A stretch of 64,000 nt of DNA from CAZBRS01 sp964494475. GTDB lineage: Bacteria; Myxococcota_A; UBA9042; CAZBRS01. How positions within the stretch are numbered: position 1 is the stretch's first letter; the number at the start of each line of letters is the position of its first letter. A program made the translations under genes and the position numbers. Location: contig CAZBRS010000021.1 of the NCBI GenBank assembly GCA_964494475.1, positions 22,608 through 86,607 of the forward strand. The letters are read 5' to 3'. Shown here piece after piece: positions 7,694-16,004 of the stretch. Below the pieces are notes generated by a model. The model saw only the letters and a list, made by a program, of their open reading frames with translations. It searched no databases and was not told the DNA's origin.

Positions 7694-8014
7694 TCAACCG
7701 CCGGTGATGACGTCGCCGCTGCCTTGGATGGTCTGGCCGTTGCCGCCGCAGTGCTTGGTGGCGTCACCCTGGCGGTGGGCAGGCTTGCCGTTGATCTTGA
7801 CCGTGCCGCTGCCCGCGTTGGCGTTCCACATGTTGGGGCCGCAGCAGGCCGCGTGGACCCCGGCGTCGCCTTTGCGCACGGCGGGGCGGCCGTTGACCAT
7901 CACGTCCGGAGAGCCCTGGATGGCGGGGCCGATCACCGGGTGCGGGCAGGCCGGGCATCCGTGAGCGTCTGCCGGACACTGGGCCATGTCGCCGAGTCGA
8001 GCCTGGGGTGGCAT
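7694..8014 (-). CDS. PAAR-domain spike-tip protein
   Basis: 106 aa, almost entirely PAAR repeats: MPPQARLGDMAQCPADAHG, GSPDVMVNGRPAVRKGD, GSGTVKINGKPAHRQGD, IQGSGDVITGG, with Cys and His residues placed to bind a metal at the cone tip. PAAR proteins cap the VgrG spike of type VI secretion systems and related contractile devices. There is no C-terminal toxin extension. No VgrG, sheath or baseplate gene is nearby, so it is an orphan in this window. A GAGAGGT site precedes ATG 8014 and a good promoter lies at 8048-8076. Confidence 0.9.
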   Translation of the reverse strand: MPPQARLGDMAQCPADAHGCPACPHPVIGPAIQGSPDVMVNGRPAVRKGDAGVHAACCGPNMWNANAGSGTVKINGKPAHRQGDATKHCGGNGQTIQGSGDVITGG

Positions 8015-8047
8015 GCGACCTCTCGATCCGATTCACGAAACGAGGTC

Positions 8048-8076
8048 ATGCTAGGCCTTTCACGCCCCGAAGTCAA
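8048..8076 (-). promoter_or_regulatory. Sigma-70-type promoter of the PAAR gene
   Basis: Minus strand TTGACT (8076-8071), 17-base spacer, TAGCAT (8053-8048). Start near 8041, leader about 27 bases. The gene may be expressed with the HD gene that follows. Confidence 0.7.
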
Positions 8077-8185
8077 TCGCTGCACCCGCGCGGCAGGCCG
8101 ATGGGAGTGTCACCACCCGATGCGGTATTGCCACGTTCGCTGGATTCGGACACTCTGAGGCCTCCACGTGATGGAGGAGGCGCGG

Positions 8186-9304
8186 ATGCGCGATCCCCGC
8201 GTCGATCGACTGGCCCGGATCATCACGGGCCATTCCCTCGCCCTGAAGCCCGGCGACGTCTTCCAGATTGATGTCCGAGGCTCCAGCACGCTGGATCTGG
8301 CCGACGCCCTGGTGACCGAGGCCACGGGGCTGGGCGCGATCCCCCTCGTCTTCTTCAACGACGAGCGCTTCCTGCGGCCCTTCCTTCGGGGGGCCACCGA
8401 AGCGCAGATCGAGCGGCTCGGTGAACTTCACCTCGAGACCATGCGCCGCGTCGACGCGTACGTCGGCGTGCGGGGCAGCGACAACCCGTTCGATCTGTCC
8501 GACGTTCCGCCCGAAGCCATGGCGTGGCACCAGCGCCACGTGTGGCAGCGCGTCCATGTCGAGGAGCGCGTCAAGCGTACGCGCTGGGTGGTCCTGCGCT
8601 GGCCGAATGCGTCCATGGCTCAGGCCGCGAAGACCAGCCGGGAGGCCTTCGAGGACTACTACTTCCACGTGTGCACGCTCGACTACGCGAAGCTGGGCCG
8701 CGGCATGGACGTGCTCGTCGAGCGCCTGCAGCGAACGAGCGACGTTCGCATCGTGGCGCCGGGGACCGACCTGCGCTTCTCGATCGCCGGGATGCCAGCC
8801 GTCAAGTGCGACGGCCGGCGCAACCTGCCCGACGGCGAGGTCTACACGGCCCCCGTCCGCGGCTCGGTCGAGGGCACCATCCGCTTCAACGCCGGCACGT
8901 TCTATGCCGCCAGGTCGTTCGACGACATCACGCTGCGGTTCGAGCGCGGTCGCGTGGTCGAGGCCAGCGCGGCCGACGCGGTCCAGACCTGCGCGCTGAA
9001 CGACCTCCTCGACACCGACGAGGGGGCGCGTTACGTGGGCGAGTTCGCGCTCGGCCTGAACCCCGAGGTGAAGGAGCCCATGCGCGACGCTCTGTTCGAC
9101 GAGAAGATCGCGGGCAGCCTGCACCTGGCTCTCGGCAACGCCTACGAGACCGCGTTCAACGGCAATCGCTCGGCCATCCACTGGGACCTCGTGCTCATCC
9201 AGCGCCCCGAGCACGGCGGCGGCGAGATCGCGTTCGACGGCGAGATCGTGAGGCGCGACGGGCGCTTCGTTCCCGCCGACCTGAGCGCCGCGCTCGATCT
9301 CTGA
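8186..9304 (+). CDS. M29-family metallo-aminopeptidase
   Basis: 372 aa cytoplasmic exopeptidase of the AmpS/PepS/aminopeptidase T family, removing N-terminal residues with two bound metal ions. Family motifs are present in order: NLPDGEVYTAP (Glu ligand), GTIRFNAGTFY, FALGLNPEVKEP, DEKIAGSLHLALGNAY (His) and SAIHWDLVLI (His and Asp). The start is set at ATG 8186, preceded by GGAGGAGG with 5-base spacing; upstream GTG 8168 and ATG 8171 are in frame but overlap that site. It is divergent from the PAAR gene. Confidence 0.93.
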   Translation: MRDPRVDRLARIITGHSLALKPGDVFQIDVRGSSTLDLADALVTEATGLGAIPLVFFNDERFLRPFLRGATEAQIERLGELHLETMRRVDAYVGVRGSDNPFDLSDVPPEAMAWHQRHVWQRVHVEERVKRTRWVVLRWPNASMAQAAKTSREAFEDYYFHVCTLDYAKLGRGMDVLVERLQRTSDVRIVAPGTDLRFSIAGMPAVKCDGRRNLPDGEVYTAPVRGSVEGTIRFNAGTFYAARSFDDITLRFERGRVVEASAADAVQTCALNDLLDTDEGARYVGEFALGLNPEVKEPMRDALFDEKIAGSLHLALGNAYETAFNGNRSAIHWDLVLIQRPEHGGGEIAFDGEIVRRDGRFVPADLSAALDL

Positions 9305-9322
9305 TCCTCCAGTGCTCTTTTT

Positions 9323-9350
9323 TTGACCCCGCGCGAGGGCCCCGTATCAT
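9323..9350 (+). promoter_or_regulatory. Promoter giving a leaderless amidase mRNA
   Basis: TTGACC (9323-9328), 16-base spacer, TATCAT (9345-9350). The expected start lies 7-8 bases downstream, at 9357-9358, and the ATG is at 9358. No Shine-Dalgarno precedes that ATG. Confidence 0.6.
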
Positions 9351-9357
9351 CGGCGCC

Positions 9358-10131
9358 ATGGCACCGTTGGCTGTCGCCGCGCTCCTCCTCCTCCTCGCCC
9401 CGTTCGCGGGGCCCACGACCCGTCCGTCCCGACAGCACTTCGAGAACGTTCGCCTCGTCTGCCTCGATCCGGGGCACGGTGGCGCCAACCACGGAGCCTG
9501 GACATCGATCGGGGTCCACGAGAAGGACCTCACCCTGCCCCTCGCGAAGGCCGTCCGCGATCACCTCATCGCCACGACGGACCTGGAGGTCGTCCTCACC
9601 CGGGAGGCCGACGACTCGCTCACGCTGCCCGAGCGGGCCGCCTACGCCAACCGGGTGGGGGCTGACCTCTTCATCAGCCTGCACCTCAACTCGACCGAGG
9701 GCGTCATCGCCGACGGGGTCGAGACGTTCTCGCTGGCCGAGGCCGCGACCGACGAGGAGGCCGAGCGGGTGGCGGCCTCCGAGAACCTCGAGCCCGAGCT
9801 CAACGCGGCCGCTCGGCGGTTCGAACGCCACGCCGTCGATCGCATCGTGAAGACGTTGACGCTGCGCGGCGCGCACCTGCTGTCGGGGACCCTGGCCTCC
9901 GAGCTCCAGCGCGCCATCGCCCGGGAGAGCGGGCTCCGCAACCGCGGCGCGAAGAGCGCGCGCTTCGGCGTCCTCCGGGGGCTCGAGATGCCCGGCGTCG
10001 TGCTGGAGCTCGGCTTCGCCTCCAATCCCTCCGAGATCGAGTTCATCACCAGCCCCGAATACACGCCGCGCTTGCAGAAGGCGGTGTTCGACGCCATCGT
10101 TCAGATGGAGAAGGCGTTCGGGGGCGAGTAG
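9358..10131 (+). CDS. Secreted N-acetylmuramoyl-L-alanine amidase (Amidase_3 type)
   Basis: 257 aa. A signal peptide at residues 1-20 (MAPLAVAALLLLLAPFAG) exports it to the periplasm. The Amidase_3 zinc site is intact: LDPGHGG (H40), HEKDLTL (E55, the correct 15 residues later), LFISLHLNS (H109) and a catalytic Glu in VVLELGFASNP. It cleaves the amide bond between N-acetylmuramic acid and the stem peptide, typically for daughter-cell separation or wall remodelling. No LysM, AMIN or SH3 targeting domain is visible. A much longer in-frame reading that overlaps the M29 gene is an artefact of GC-rich sequence. The start lies next to the predicted transcription start. Confidence 0.93.
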   Translation: MAPLAVAALLLLLAPFAGPTTRPSRQHFENVRLVCLDPGHGGANHGAWTSIGVHEKDLTLPLAKAVRDHLIATTDLEVVLTREADDSLTLPERAAYANRVGADLFISLHLNSTEGVIADGVETFSLAEAATDEEAERVAASENLEPELNAAARRFERHAVDRIVKTLTLRGAHLLSGTLASELQRAIARESGLRNRGAKSARFGVLRGLEMPGVVLELGFASNPSEIEFITSPEYTPRLQKAVFDAIVQMEKAFGGE

Positions 10132-10171
10132 CCGTTCGCGTCCCCGTGCCAACGTCGACGAGGAGGTGTCC

Positions 10172-11458
10172 ATGGCGCGCCGGTCTTCCCGTCCCTGGCT
10201 CCGGGTGTTGCCGATCCTGTTGGTGGGGGCCTGCGGAGGCGGGTCCGAGGCGGAGCCCCTCGACGCGCCGGCGAGCGAGGTCGTGGCCGAGGTGGGCGAC
10301 ATCGCGCCGGTCGAGGGGCGCAACGGCGTGCCAGGATGGAACATCCTCGGCCCCGACTTCACGGCCCCGAGCGTGCTCGACGGCATGACCTTCGAGTGGG
10401 ACTACTTCTCGGTGCACGACAAGGACGGCGCGTTCACGGGCATCGTCGGCTACCTGATCGCGAACCCGCGCCAGGTCGACGACGTGTTCGGCAAGATGGT
10501 GCCTGCGGGCGGCAACGTGGCCATCGCCGGGCAGTGGGCCGACGGCACGCGCACGGCCGAGTACAAGAACTTCGGCTACGAGGGCTTCTCGGCCGGCGCC
10601 GACCTGCGCAGCTTCGCGGCGGAGGATGCCGCGAAGGGGCAGTACGGCCGCATGACGCCCGATCCGGCCGCCAACACCCTGCGCCTCGAGGGGCGCACGG
10701 CCAACTTCGCGTGGGATCTGACGATCTCCGACGACTGGCCCGAGCTGACGGTCGACGACGACGTCTACAGCGTGCTCTCGGCGAACGACATCGGCAAGCT
10801 GAAGCCGGACCAGGAGCAGTGGAACGTCGACGTGCTGTGGCCTGCCACCCGCGTGGTGGGCAGCATCACGAACCAGGAGACCGGCGTGACCGTCGACGTC
10901 GACGGCGTGGGCTACCGCGAGAACTCGTTCGGGCGCTGGGGCTTCAACCTGGGCGGCTGGGACTTCTTCTACCTGTACGACCCGATCACGCCGGTGGCGC
11001 TGGTCCTGCAGACCTACCACGACGAGACCGACTCGCTCGACTTCGTCGACGTGGCCTTCCACGACGGTGACAGGCTGGTCACCCGGCGCCTGATGGCCAC
11101 CGACGGCGGCGTGGCGTGGCACCACGAGGGCTGGCGCTTCGACACGGCCGCAAGGCAATGCGTGCCCACCGACACGCACCTGGCGGCCGAGGACGCCGAC
11201 TATCGCCTCGAGGCCGTGGCCGCCATCGGCGAAGACGAGGCGCCGCTCCTGTCCGACGCCACCGAGGCCACCAAGAAGTACGTGATCTTCGAGTTCTTCC
11301 CCAGGGTGTCCGGCACCATCACGCGCAAGGCCGACGGCGCGGTCCTCGCCACCTTCGAGGGTCAGGGCGGCGGCGAGATCTCGCTGGCGCGCTCCGACCG
11401 GGAGAACCAGACGGTCGAGGAGTGCCTGGCCTTCGGGGCGACGTTCACCTATCCGTAG
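10172..11458 (+). CDS. Lipoprotein with a lipocalin-like (AttH/CrtC/Svf1-like) pattern
   Basis: 428 aa. A signal peptide with lipobox LVGAC puts the lipidated Cys at about residue 21. The body is beta-rich, with DVLWPATRVVGSI, GVGYRENSFGRWGF and LGGWDFFYLYD. The last two recall the G-x-GY-x-(D/E)(H/N)-x-x-G-x-W signature of AttH/CrtC/Svf1 lipocalin-like proteins, which bind or hydrate hydrophobic molecules. The ligand is unknown. The start is ATG 10172, set by AGGAGG five bases upstream; a GTG at 10166 lies inside that site. The 3' end overlaps the convergent WG-repeat gene by 14 bases. Confidence 0.6.
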   Translation: MARRSSRPWLRVLPILLVGACGGGSEAEPLDAPASEVVAEVGDIAPVEGRNGVPGWNILGPDFTAPSVLDGMTFEWDYFSVHDKDGAFTGIVGYLIANPRQVDDVFGKMVPAGGNVAIAGQWADGTRTAEYKNFGYEGFSAGADLRSFAAEDAAKGQYGRMTPDPAANTLRLEGRTANFAWDLTISDDWPELTVDDDVYSVLSANDIGKLKPDQEQWNVDVLWPATRVVGSITNQETGVTVDVDGVGYRENSFGRWGFNLGGWDFFYLYDPITPVALVLQTYHDETDSLDFVDVAFHDGDRLVTRRLMATDGGVAWHHEGWRFDTAARQCVPTDTHLAAEDADYRLEAVAAIGEDEAPLLSDATEATKKYVIFEFFPRVSGTITRKADGAVLATFEGQGGGEISLARSDRENQTVEECLAFGATFTYP

Positions 11459-12476
11459 TCGAGGGTGCGAGCTCGCGCCCGGCGCGGTCGACGCCGAACC
11501 AACGCCCACCCTGCTTCACGCGCGCGGCGCCTTTCTCGAATCCGCTCGCCGCTTCGTACCGGAACCCAATGGCGACGGCGCCAGTCCGGTCGATGAAGCC
11601 CCACGAGCCCCCAACGTAGCGAACGTGCGCTCCCTGGCGCACCGGCCGGCAACCGTCGCAGGCGACGGCCAGCCCCTCGGAGAACGGCTCGACGAACGGG
11701 AAGCGCGTGCGCACGATCACGGAGCCGCTCTCGTCGAAGAAGCCCACGTAGGGCCCCGTGACGAAACGGGCCAGTCCTTCGCGGAACTCGTCGGGGTAGT
11801 TTCCGTCGACCCAGGGGCGGACGACGGTCCTGCCGTTCCGATCGATGTAGCGCCACCCGTCCACGTCGGTCACCGCCGCGATGCCGCCTGCCGTGAAGGG
11901 CAAGGCGGCCACGTAGGCGGCCGGCAGCACGACCGCGTGCGTGACCGGATCCTCGTAGCCCCACAGGTGCGTGTCGGCGATCTCGAACGGTACGGGTGGC
12001 GCTGGAGGAGGCGGCGGCGGGGGCGGTGGAGGCAAGGGATCGGCGACCTTGGCGCTCGGGCAGACCTGCGGCGGGCTGACCTCGGGCGGGGCGCTGACCT
12101 TCAACTCGCGGCTGCCCACGTAGTAGACGGCGCCGGGGACCAGCCGCTCCGAGAAGACGAAGACCTCGTGGCCGTGGCACCGCTGGCGCGTCGGCTTCCA
12201 GTGGCCCTCCTCGGGGTTCACGCAGCCCCGGCCCTGCACCCTCACCCAGGCGAAGTCGAGGGGGCCTCGGTGGGTGGTCACGGGGCCGCCCGGGGGGCTC
12301 GTGTAGCCGACCGACTCTCCCCAGGCCCGCAGGCGGCCGTTGCCCGGGATCTCGGCGAAGTCCTGGCAGTCGGACCCCACCACGTGCAGCTCGTCCGGGC
12401 CCTTCACGCCCGAGGCCAGGGCCGTGCCTTCGAGACCGAAGGCCGCGGCGACGCATAGCGCGATGGTCCGCAGCAT
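11445..12476 (-). CDS. Secreted WG-repeat (KWG-like) protein
   Basis: 343 aa from ATG 12476, with signal peptide MLRTIALCVAAAFG and a GGAGGT site upstream. The N-terminal half has four conserved-looking Cys. A run of ten prolines separates it from a C-terminal half of WG-type repeats: GWRYIDRNGRTVV, YVGFFDESGSVIV, SWGFIDRTGAVAIG and WFGVDRAGREL, each with an EPFSEGLAV-like segment between. WG repeats form beta structures of mostly unknown function in secreted proteins. Its stop lies inside the convergent lipoprotein gene. Confidence 0.8.
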   Translation of the reverse strand: MLRTIALCVAAAFGLEGTALASGVKGPDELHVVGSDCQDFAEIPGNGRLRAWGESVGYTSPPGGPVTTHRGPLDFAWVRVQGRGCVNPEEGHWKPTRQRCHGHEVFVFSERLVPGAVYYVGSRELKVSAPPEVSPPQVCPSAKVADPLPPPPPPPPPPAPPVPFEIADTHLWGYEDPVTHAVVLPAAYVAALPFTAGGIAAVTDVDGWRYIDRNGRTVVRPWVDGNYPDEFREGLARFVTGPYVGFFDESGSVIVRTRFPFVEPFSEGLAVACDGCRPVRQGAHVRYVGGSWGFIDRTGAVAIGFRYEAASGFEKGAARVKQGGRWFGVDRAGRELAPSTTDR

Positions 12477-12560
12477 GGATACCTCCTGCGTCATCTGCCT
12501 CCGCAGCGGGCGAGCATCCCATCGAGGCGGCCCACCGTCAATTCTCCCCTCCTTCTGAAC

Positions 12561-12588
12561 TTGCCCCCGCCCGCGGGGACGGTAGGAT
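12561..12588 (+). promoter_or_regulatory. Probable promoter of dgt
   Basis: TTGCCC (12561-12566), 16-base spacer, TAGGAT (12583-12588), 32 bases before the dgt ATG. The motif quality is moderate. Confidence 0.4.
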
Positions 12589-12619
12589 CGCCCCGGTCTC
12601 ACCGCGTCGGGTCGTCCGC

Positions 12620-13993
12620 ATGCCCTCCTTCGAAGACCGTCGCCAGCAATGGCAGCGCTGGCTCACGGATCGTCGCCTCGGCGACAGCCAGACCATGCCC
12701 ACGGTGGGTCGCAGCCCCTTCGACCGCGATCACGACCGCGTGGTCTTCTCCGACGCGTTCCGGCGCATGGCCGACAAGACCCAGGTGTGGCCGCTGGCCG
12801 AGCACGACCACACGCGCACGCGCCTGACCCACAGCCTGGAGGTCAGCTGCGTGGGGCGTTCGCTCGGCACCATGGTCGGCCGCCTGTTCGCCGAGCAGGG
12901 CCTGCTGCCCGGCCACCTGCAGCCCGCCGACGTGGGTACGGTCGTCGCCACGGCCTGCCTGGCCCACGACATCGGCAATCCGCCCTTCGGGCACGCGGGC
13001 GAGCAGTCGATCCAGCGCTTCTTCGCCAAGTTCTTCGAGCGCGCGGGCGCGGGCTTCTCGGTGGGCGAGCGCGCCGACCTCGAGCGCTTCGAGGGCAACG
13101 CCCAGGGCTTCCGGCTGCTCACGCGCCTCGTCTACCGCCGCACCGGCGGCATGCGCCCCACGGCCGCCGCGCTCGGCGCCATGGTCAAGTATCCGCGCGA
13201 GTCGCGGCACGCCGACGCGCTGCCCAGGCACAAGGCCTACAAGAAGTTCGGCTTCTTCCAGCAGGATCTGGAGCAGGCTCGCGAGACCTTCTCGGCCTTC
13301 GGCGAGCCGCTGGCCGTCCCGGTGCTGGCCTACGCCCGGCACCCGCTGGCGTGGCTGTCCGAGGCCGCCGACGACATCTGCTACATGATCATCGACCTGG
13401 AGGACGCGGTGCGCCTGGGCGTGGTGCCCCCCGAGCGGGCGCGCAAGGCCCTGGCCGCGTTCTTCCCCGGCCCCGTTCGGGACGACGACCTGGGCGCGTT
13501 GCGCGCCCGCGTGATCCACGAGTTGACCATGGCCACCGTCACGGCCTTCCAGGACAACCTCGAGGCCCTCGAGGCCGGCACGTTCCCGCGCGCGCTGGTC
13601 GACGCCACGCCCCTGGCCGCGCCCTACGCCGAGCTGTCGGCCTTCTCGCTGGACCACATCTACCAGGACGAGCGCGTGCTGCAGGTCGAGTCGGCCGGCC
13701 ACGAGGCCATCGACGGGCTGCTCGGCATGTTCGTGCCGGCCATCCTCGATCCCGGCTGGAGCCGCGACGCCTACCACGCCCGGCTCGTCAACCTGCTGCC
13801 GGTCGAGGCCTTCCGGGTGGTCTTCCCCTCCGAGCCCCCGGGCGACAACCCCATCCGGGCGCGCGCCCTGCTCATGGACTCGCTCACCCCCTACCAGCGG
13901 CTGCTGGTGGTCACCGACCACGTGAGCGGGCTCACCGATTCGGCCGCCGTCGACCTGTACCAGAAGTTGAAGGGCGTGAAGCTACCGAGGTGA
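12620..13993 (+). CDS. dgt: dGTP triphosphohydrolase-like HD protein
   Basis: 457 aa. Dgt-type dNTPase that removes triphosphate from dGTP and other dNTPs and limits nucleotide pools. Diagnostic motifs: RSPFDRDHDRVVFSDAFRR near residue 31, TRLTHSLEV near residue 73, and TACLAHDIGNPPFGHAGE near residue 112 carrying the HD metal ligands. LSEAADDICYMIIDLEDAV supplies the later conserved Asp. The C-terminal helical domain ends at DLYQKLKGVKLPR. Its 3' end overlaps the convergent M28 gene by 12 bases. Confidence 0.93.
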   Translation: MPSFEDRRQQWQRWLTDRRLGDSQTMPTVGRSPFDRDHDRVVFSDAFRRMADKTQVWPLAEHDHTRTRLTHSLEVSCVGRSLGTMVGRLFAEQGLLPGHLQPADVGTVVATACLAHDIGNPPFGHAGEQSIQRFFAKFFERAGAGFSVGERADLERFEGNAQGFRLLTRLVYRRTGGMRPTAAALGAMVKYPRESRHADALPRHKAYKKFGFFQQDLEQARETFSAFGEPLAVPVLAYARHPLAWLSEAADDICYMIIDLEDAVRLGVVPPERARKALAAFFPGPVRDDDLGALRARVIHELTMATVTAFQDNLEALEAGTFPRALVDATPLAAPYAELSAFSLDHIYQDERVLQVESAGHEAIDGLLGMFVPAILDPGWSRDAYHARLVNLLPVEAFRVVFPSEPPGDNPIRARALLMDSLTPYQRLLVVTDHVSGLTDSAAVDLYQKLKGVKLPR

Positions 13994-15868
13994 GGAGGTC
14001 GCCCGGGCCGGGCCCAGCGTCACCTCGAGCGTCTCGTCGCCACGGCGGATTCGAACGGTGGGGCTCGCCGTGGGCCAGGTCAGGCGCAGCGCGTTCTCCA
14101 GATCGGCGGCCGACGCCACTGGCCGGTGATCCCAGTCCACGATCCGATCCCCCGCCGCGAGTCCGGCCCGCGCAGCGGGGCCGTCGGGCACGCTCTCGGC
14201 CAGCCGCGCCCCCTCGCCCTCCCACGCCAGGTCGAGCCGCAACCCCCACTCCACGGCCGACGCGGAGCCGGCGGTGGGGGGGCCGTCGGTGCCGGGTCGC
14301 GGGGGGGGCGGCATGCGCGTGAGGGGCGGCCCCTCGCGCAGGGCGTCGACCAGCCGACGGGAGAGCGTCAGCACCAGGAGCGCGCCCTCGGCATCGACGA
14401 GGTCCGGCGTGTCTCGGGGCGTGTGTTGCTCGCGCGTGACGCCCGTGTAGAGGTGCAGCACGGGCACGCCCGCCTCGGCCAGCACCGCCTGGTCGCTGGG
14501 CGCGTAGCCGCTGGCCAGCGGTACGGGCCGGAGCCCCGTGTCGGCGCGGGCCCGCTCGAGCAGGCCGGGCCACTCGGGCGCTGTCGCGGTCCCGATGGCC
14601 AGGAGGCGCCGATCGCGCCGCAGGCGCCCCACCTGGTCGAGGTTCAGGTACGCGCCCACGCGTTCGAGCGGCCAGGGGGGGAAGAGCGCGAAGGCTTCGG
14701 CTCCGAGCGAGCCGGACTCCTCCCCCGTGAAGAGCACGAAGGCCACCGCGCCCGTCCCCGGAGGCGGGGGCTCGGCGGCGAGCAGCCGGGCCAGCAGCAG
14801 CACCGTGGCCACGCCGCTGGCGTTGTCGTCGGCGCCGGGGTACCAGGCGCCGCTCACGGCGGCGAGAGAGCCCAGGTGGTCGTAGTGGGCGCCCACCAGG
14901 GTCAGCGGGCGCGCGGGGTCCCCGGGCAGCCAGCCCCCCAGGTTCGCGAGGGCCAGGGTCTCGGTCGGGACGTCGACCTCGATCGCGGCCGACGCCGCCA
15001 GGCCGCGCGAGCGTGGCGCCAGGCTGGAATCGAGCGACTGCTGCTCCGCCGCGAGGTCGAGGTCCAGCGCTGCGAAGGCCGGGCCCGCGGCGCTCCACGA
15101 GACCGACAGGCACGGGATGCCCACCGAGAAGGGCCGCTCGTTCAGTTGCAGGGGTACGTCGTCGGTCGGACGCGCCGCGGAGGCCAGCGGATCGTTCACG
15201 AGCACGAACGCCGCGGCCCCCAGGTCGGCCGCCAGCGCCGCCTTGCGGTCGGGGTCGGCGGCCCGCAGCGGTTGCGGGCCGAGCCATCGGGGCAGCGGGT
15301 CGAACTGCGCCGGCTCGTGGCGGAGCGCCACCACCACCTTTCCCCGCACGTCGAGTCCGGCGTAGTCGTCGTAGCCGAGGGCCGGCACGCGCAATCCGTA
15401 ACCCGCGAACACCAGGGGGCCCTCCAGGCGACCCGAGCCGCCCGACCGCAGGGCCACGACGTCGACCCCGGGCCGCAGCTCGGTCTTGCCCAGGCGCAGC
15501 CGGAGCGTTCCCCTCCAGCGTCCGGTGCGCTCCACGGTGAAGGCGTCGGCGAAGCTGTCGCCGAAGAGGGGCCGCAAGCCGGCGTCGCGGAGCGCGTCGA
15601 CCAGGAAGGCCGCGGCCAGCGCCAGGCCCGGCTCCCCGAGCCCTCGACCGGCCAGGTCGGCCGCCGCCAGGCGCTCCACGAGGGCGGTCCAGGCCTCGGG
15701 CTCCGGGTGCGCCAGCCGCTTCCTCGGGGCGCGGGGCTCCTCCGTTGTCCGTGGCGCGAGCCCAGCGTCCCGTGCCACGCGCTCGAGGCCGGCGGACAGG
15801 GCCGCGGCAGGGACCGACAGCCCCAGCGCGAGCGCGATCAGCAGCATCTCGAAAGGTCGGCGGCGCAT
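13982..15868 (-). CDS. Secreted M28-family zinc peptidase with PA-like insert and C-terminal PDZ domain
   Basis: 628 aa with an N-terminal signal sequence (LLIALALGLSVPAAALS). The catalytic region has the M28 ligands in order: VGAHYDHLG (His, Asp), GADDNASGVA (Asp), TGEESGSLGAEAF (Glu pair), LNLDQVG (Asp) and PVLHLYTG (His). The stretch between residues about 140 and 270 looks like a protease-associated insert. Residues about 540-620 form a PDZ domain (GPAARAGLAAGDRIVDW). Known relatives are aminopeptidases or carboxypeptidases acting outside the cytoplasm. The PDZ could bind substrate C-termini. Substrate unknown. Confidence 0.9.
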   Translation of the reverse strand: MRRRPFEMLLIALALGLSVPAAALSAGLERVARDAGLAPRTTEEPRAPRKRLAHPEPEAWTALVERLAAADLAGRGLGEPGLALAAAFLVDALRDAGLRPLFGDSFADAFTVERTGRWRGTLRLRLGKTELRPGVDVVALRSGGSGRLEGPLVFAGYGLRVPALGYDDYAGLDVRGKVVVALRHEPAQFDPLPRWLGPQPLRAADPDRKAALAADLGAAAFVLVNDPLASAARPTDDVPLQLNERPFSVGIPCLSVSWSAAGPAFAALDLDLAAEQQSLDSSLAPRSRGLAASAAIEVDVPTETLALANLGGWLPGDPARPLTLVGAHYDHLGSLAAVSGAWYPGADDNASGVATVLLLARLLAAEPPPPGTGAVAFVLFTGEESGSLGAEAFALFPPWPLERVGAYLNLDQVGRLRRDRRLLAIGTATAPEWPGLLERARADTGLRPVPLASGYAPSDQAVLAEAGVPVLHLYTGVTREQHTPRDTPDLVDAEGALLVLTLSRRLVDALREGPPLTRMPPPPRPGTDGPPTAGSASAVEWGLRLDLAWEGEGARLAESVPDGPAARAGLAAGDRIVDWDHRPVASAADLENALRLTWPTASPTVRIRRGDETLEVTLGPARATSSPR

Positions 15869-15889
15869 CGTGACTCCCGAAAGACCTTC

Positions 15890-15918
15890 ATCGTAGCCGA
15901 CCCGAGGGGCCAGGCCAA
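15890..15918 (-). promoter_or_regulatory. Probable promoter of the M28 peptidase gene
   Basis: Minus strand TTGGCC (15918-15913), 17-base spacer, TACGAT (15895-15890), start near 15883 and ATG at 15868. Moderate match. Confidence 0.4.
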
Positions 15919-15968
15919 CCCGCGAGATCGCAAGGGCGCCGGGCGCACGGCGCGCCGCTGCTTCCGCG

Positions 15969-15998
15969 TTGACACTCCCGGGGATCGGGGCCTATACT
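15969..15998 (+). promoter_or_regulatory. Strong sigma-70-type promoter of the mgtE operon
   Basis: TTGACA (15969-15974), 18-base spacer, TATACT (15993-15998). Both hexamers are near-consensus. Predicted start is about 16005, which leaves roughly 180 bases of leader before mgtE. Confidence 0.8.
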
Positions 15999-16004
15999 CC
16001 GCCC

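Noticed and set aside
9301..9330. Intrinsic terminator after the M29 gene (T-run at 9318-9324)
   Set aside because: No GC hairpin of useful strength directly precedes the T-run, and the same bases form the -35 region of the amidase promoter.
12176..12195. Sigma-54-like TGGCAC match on the plus strand
   Set aside because: It lies inside the WG-repeat coding region, lacks the TTGC half and has no gene downstream in that direction at the right distance.
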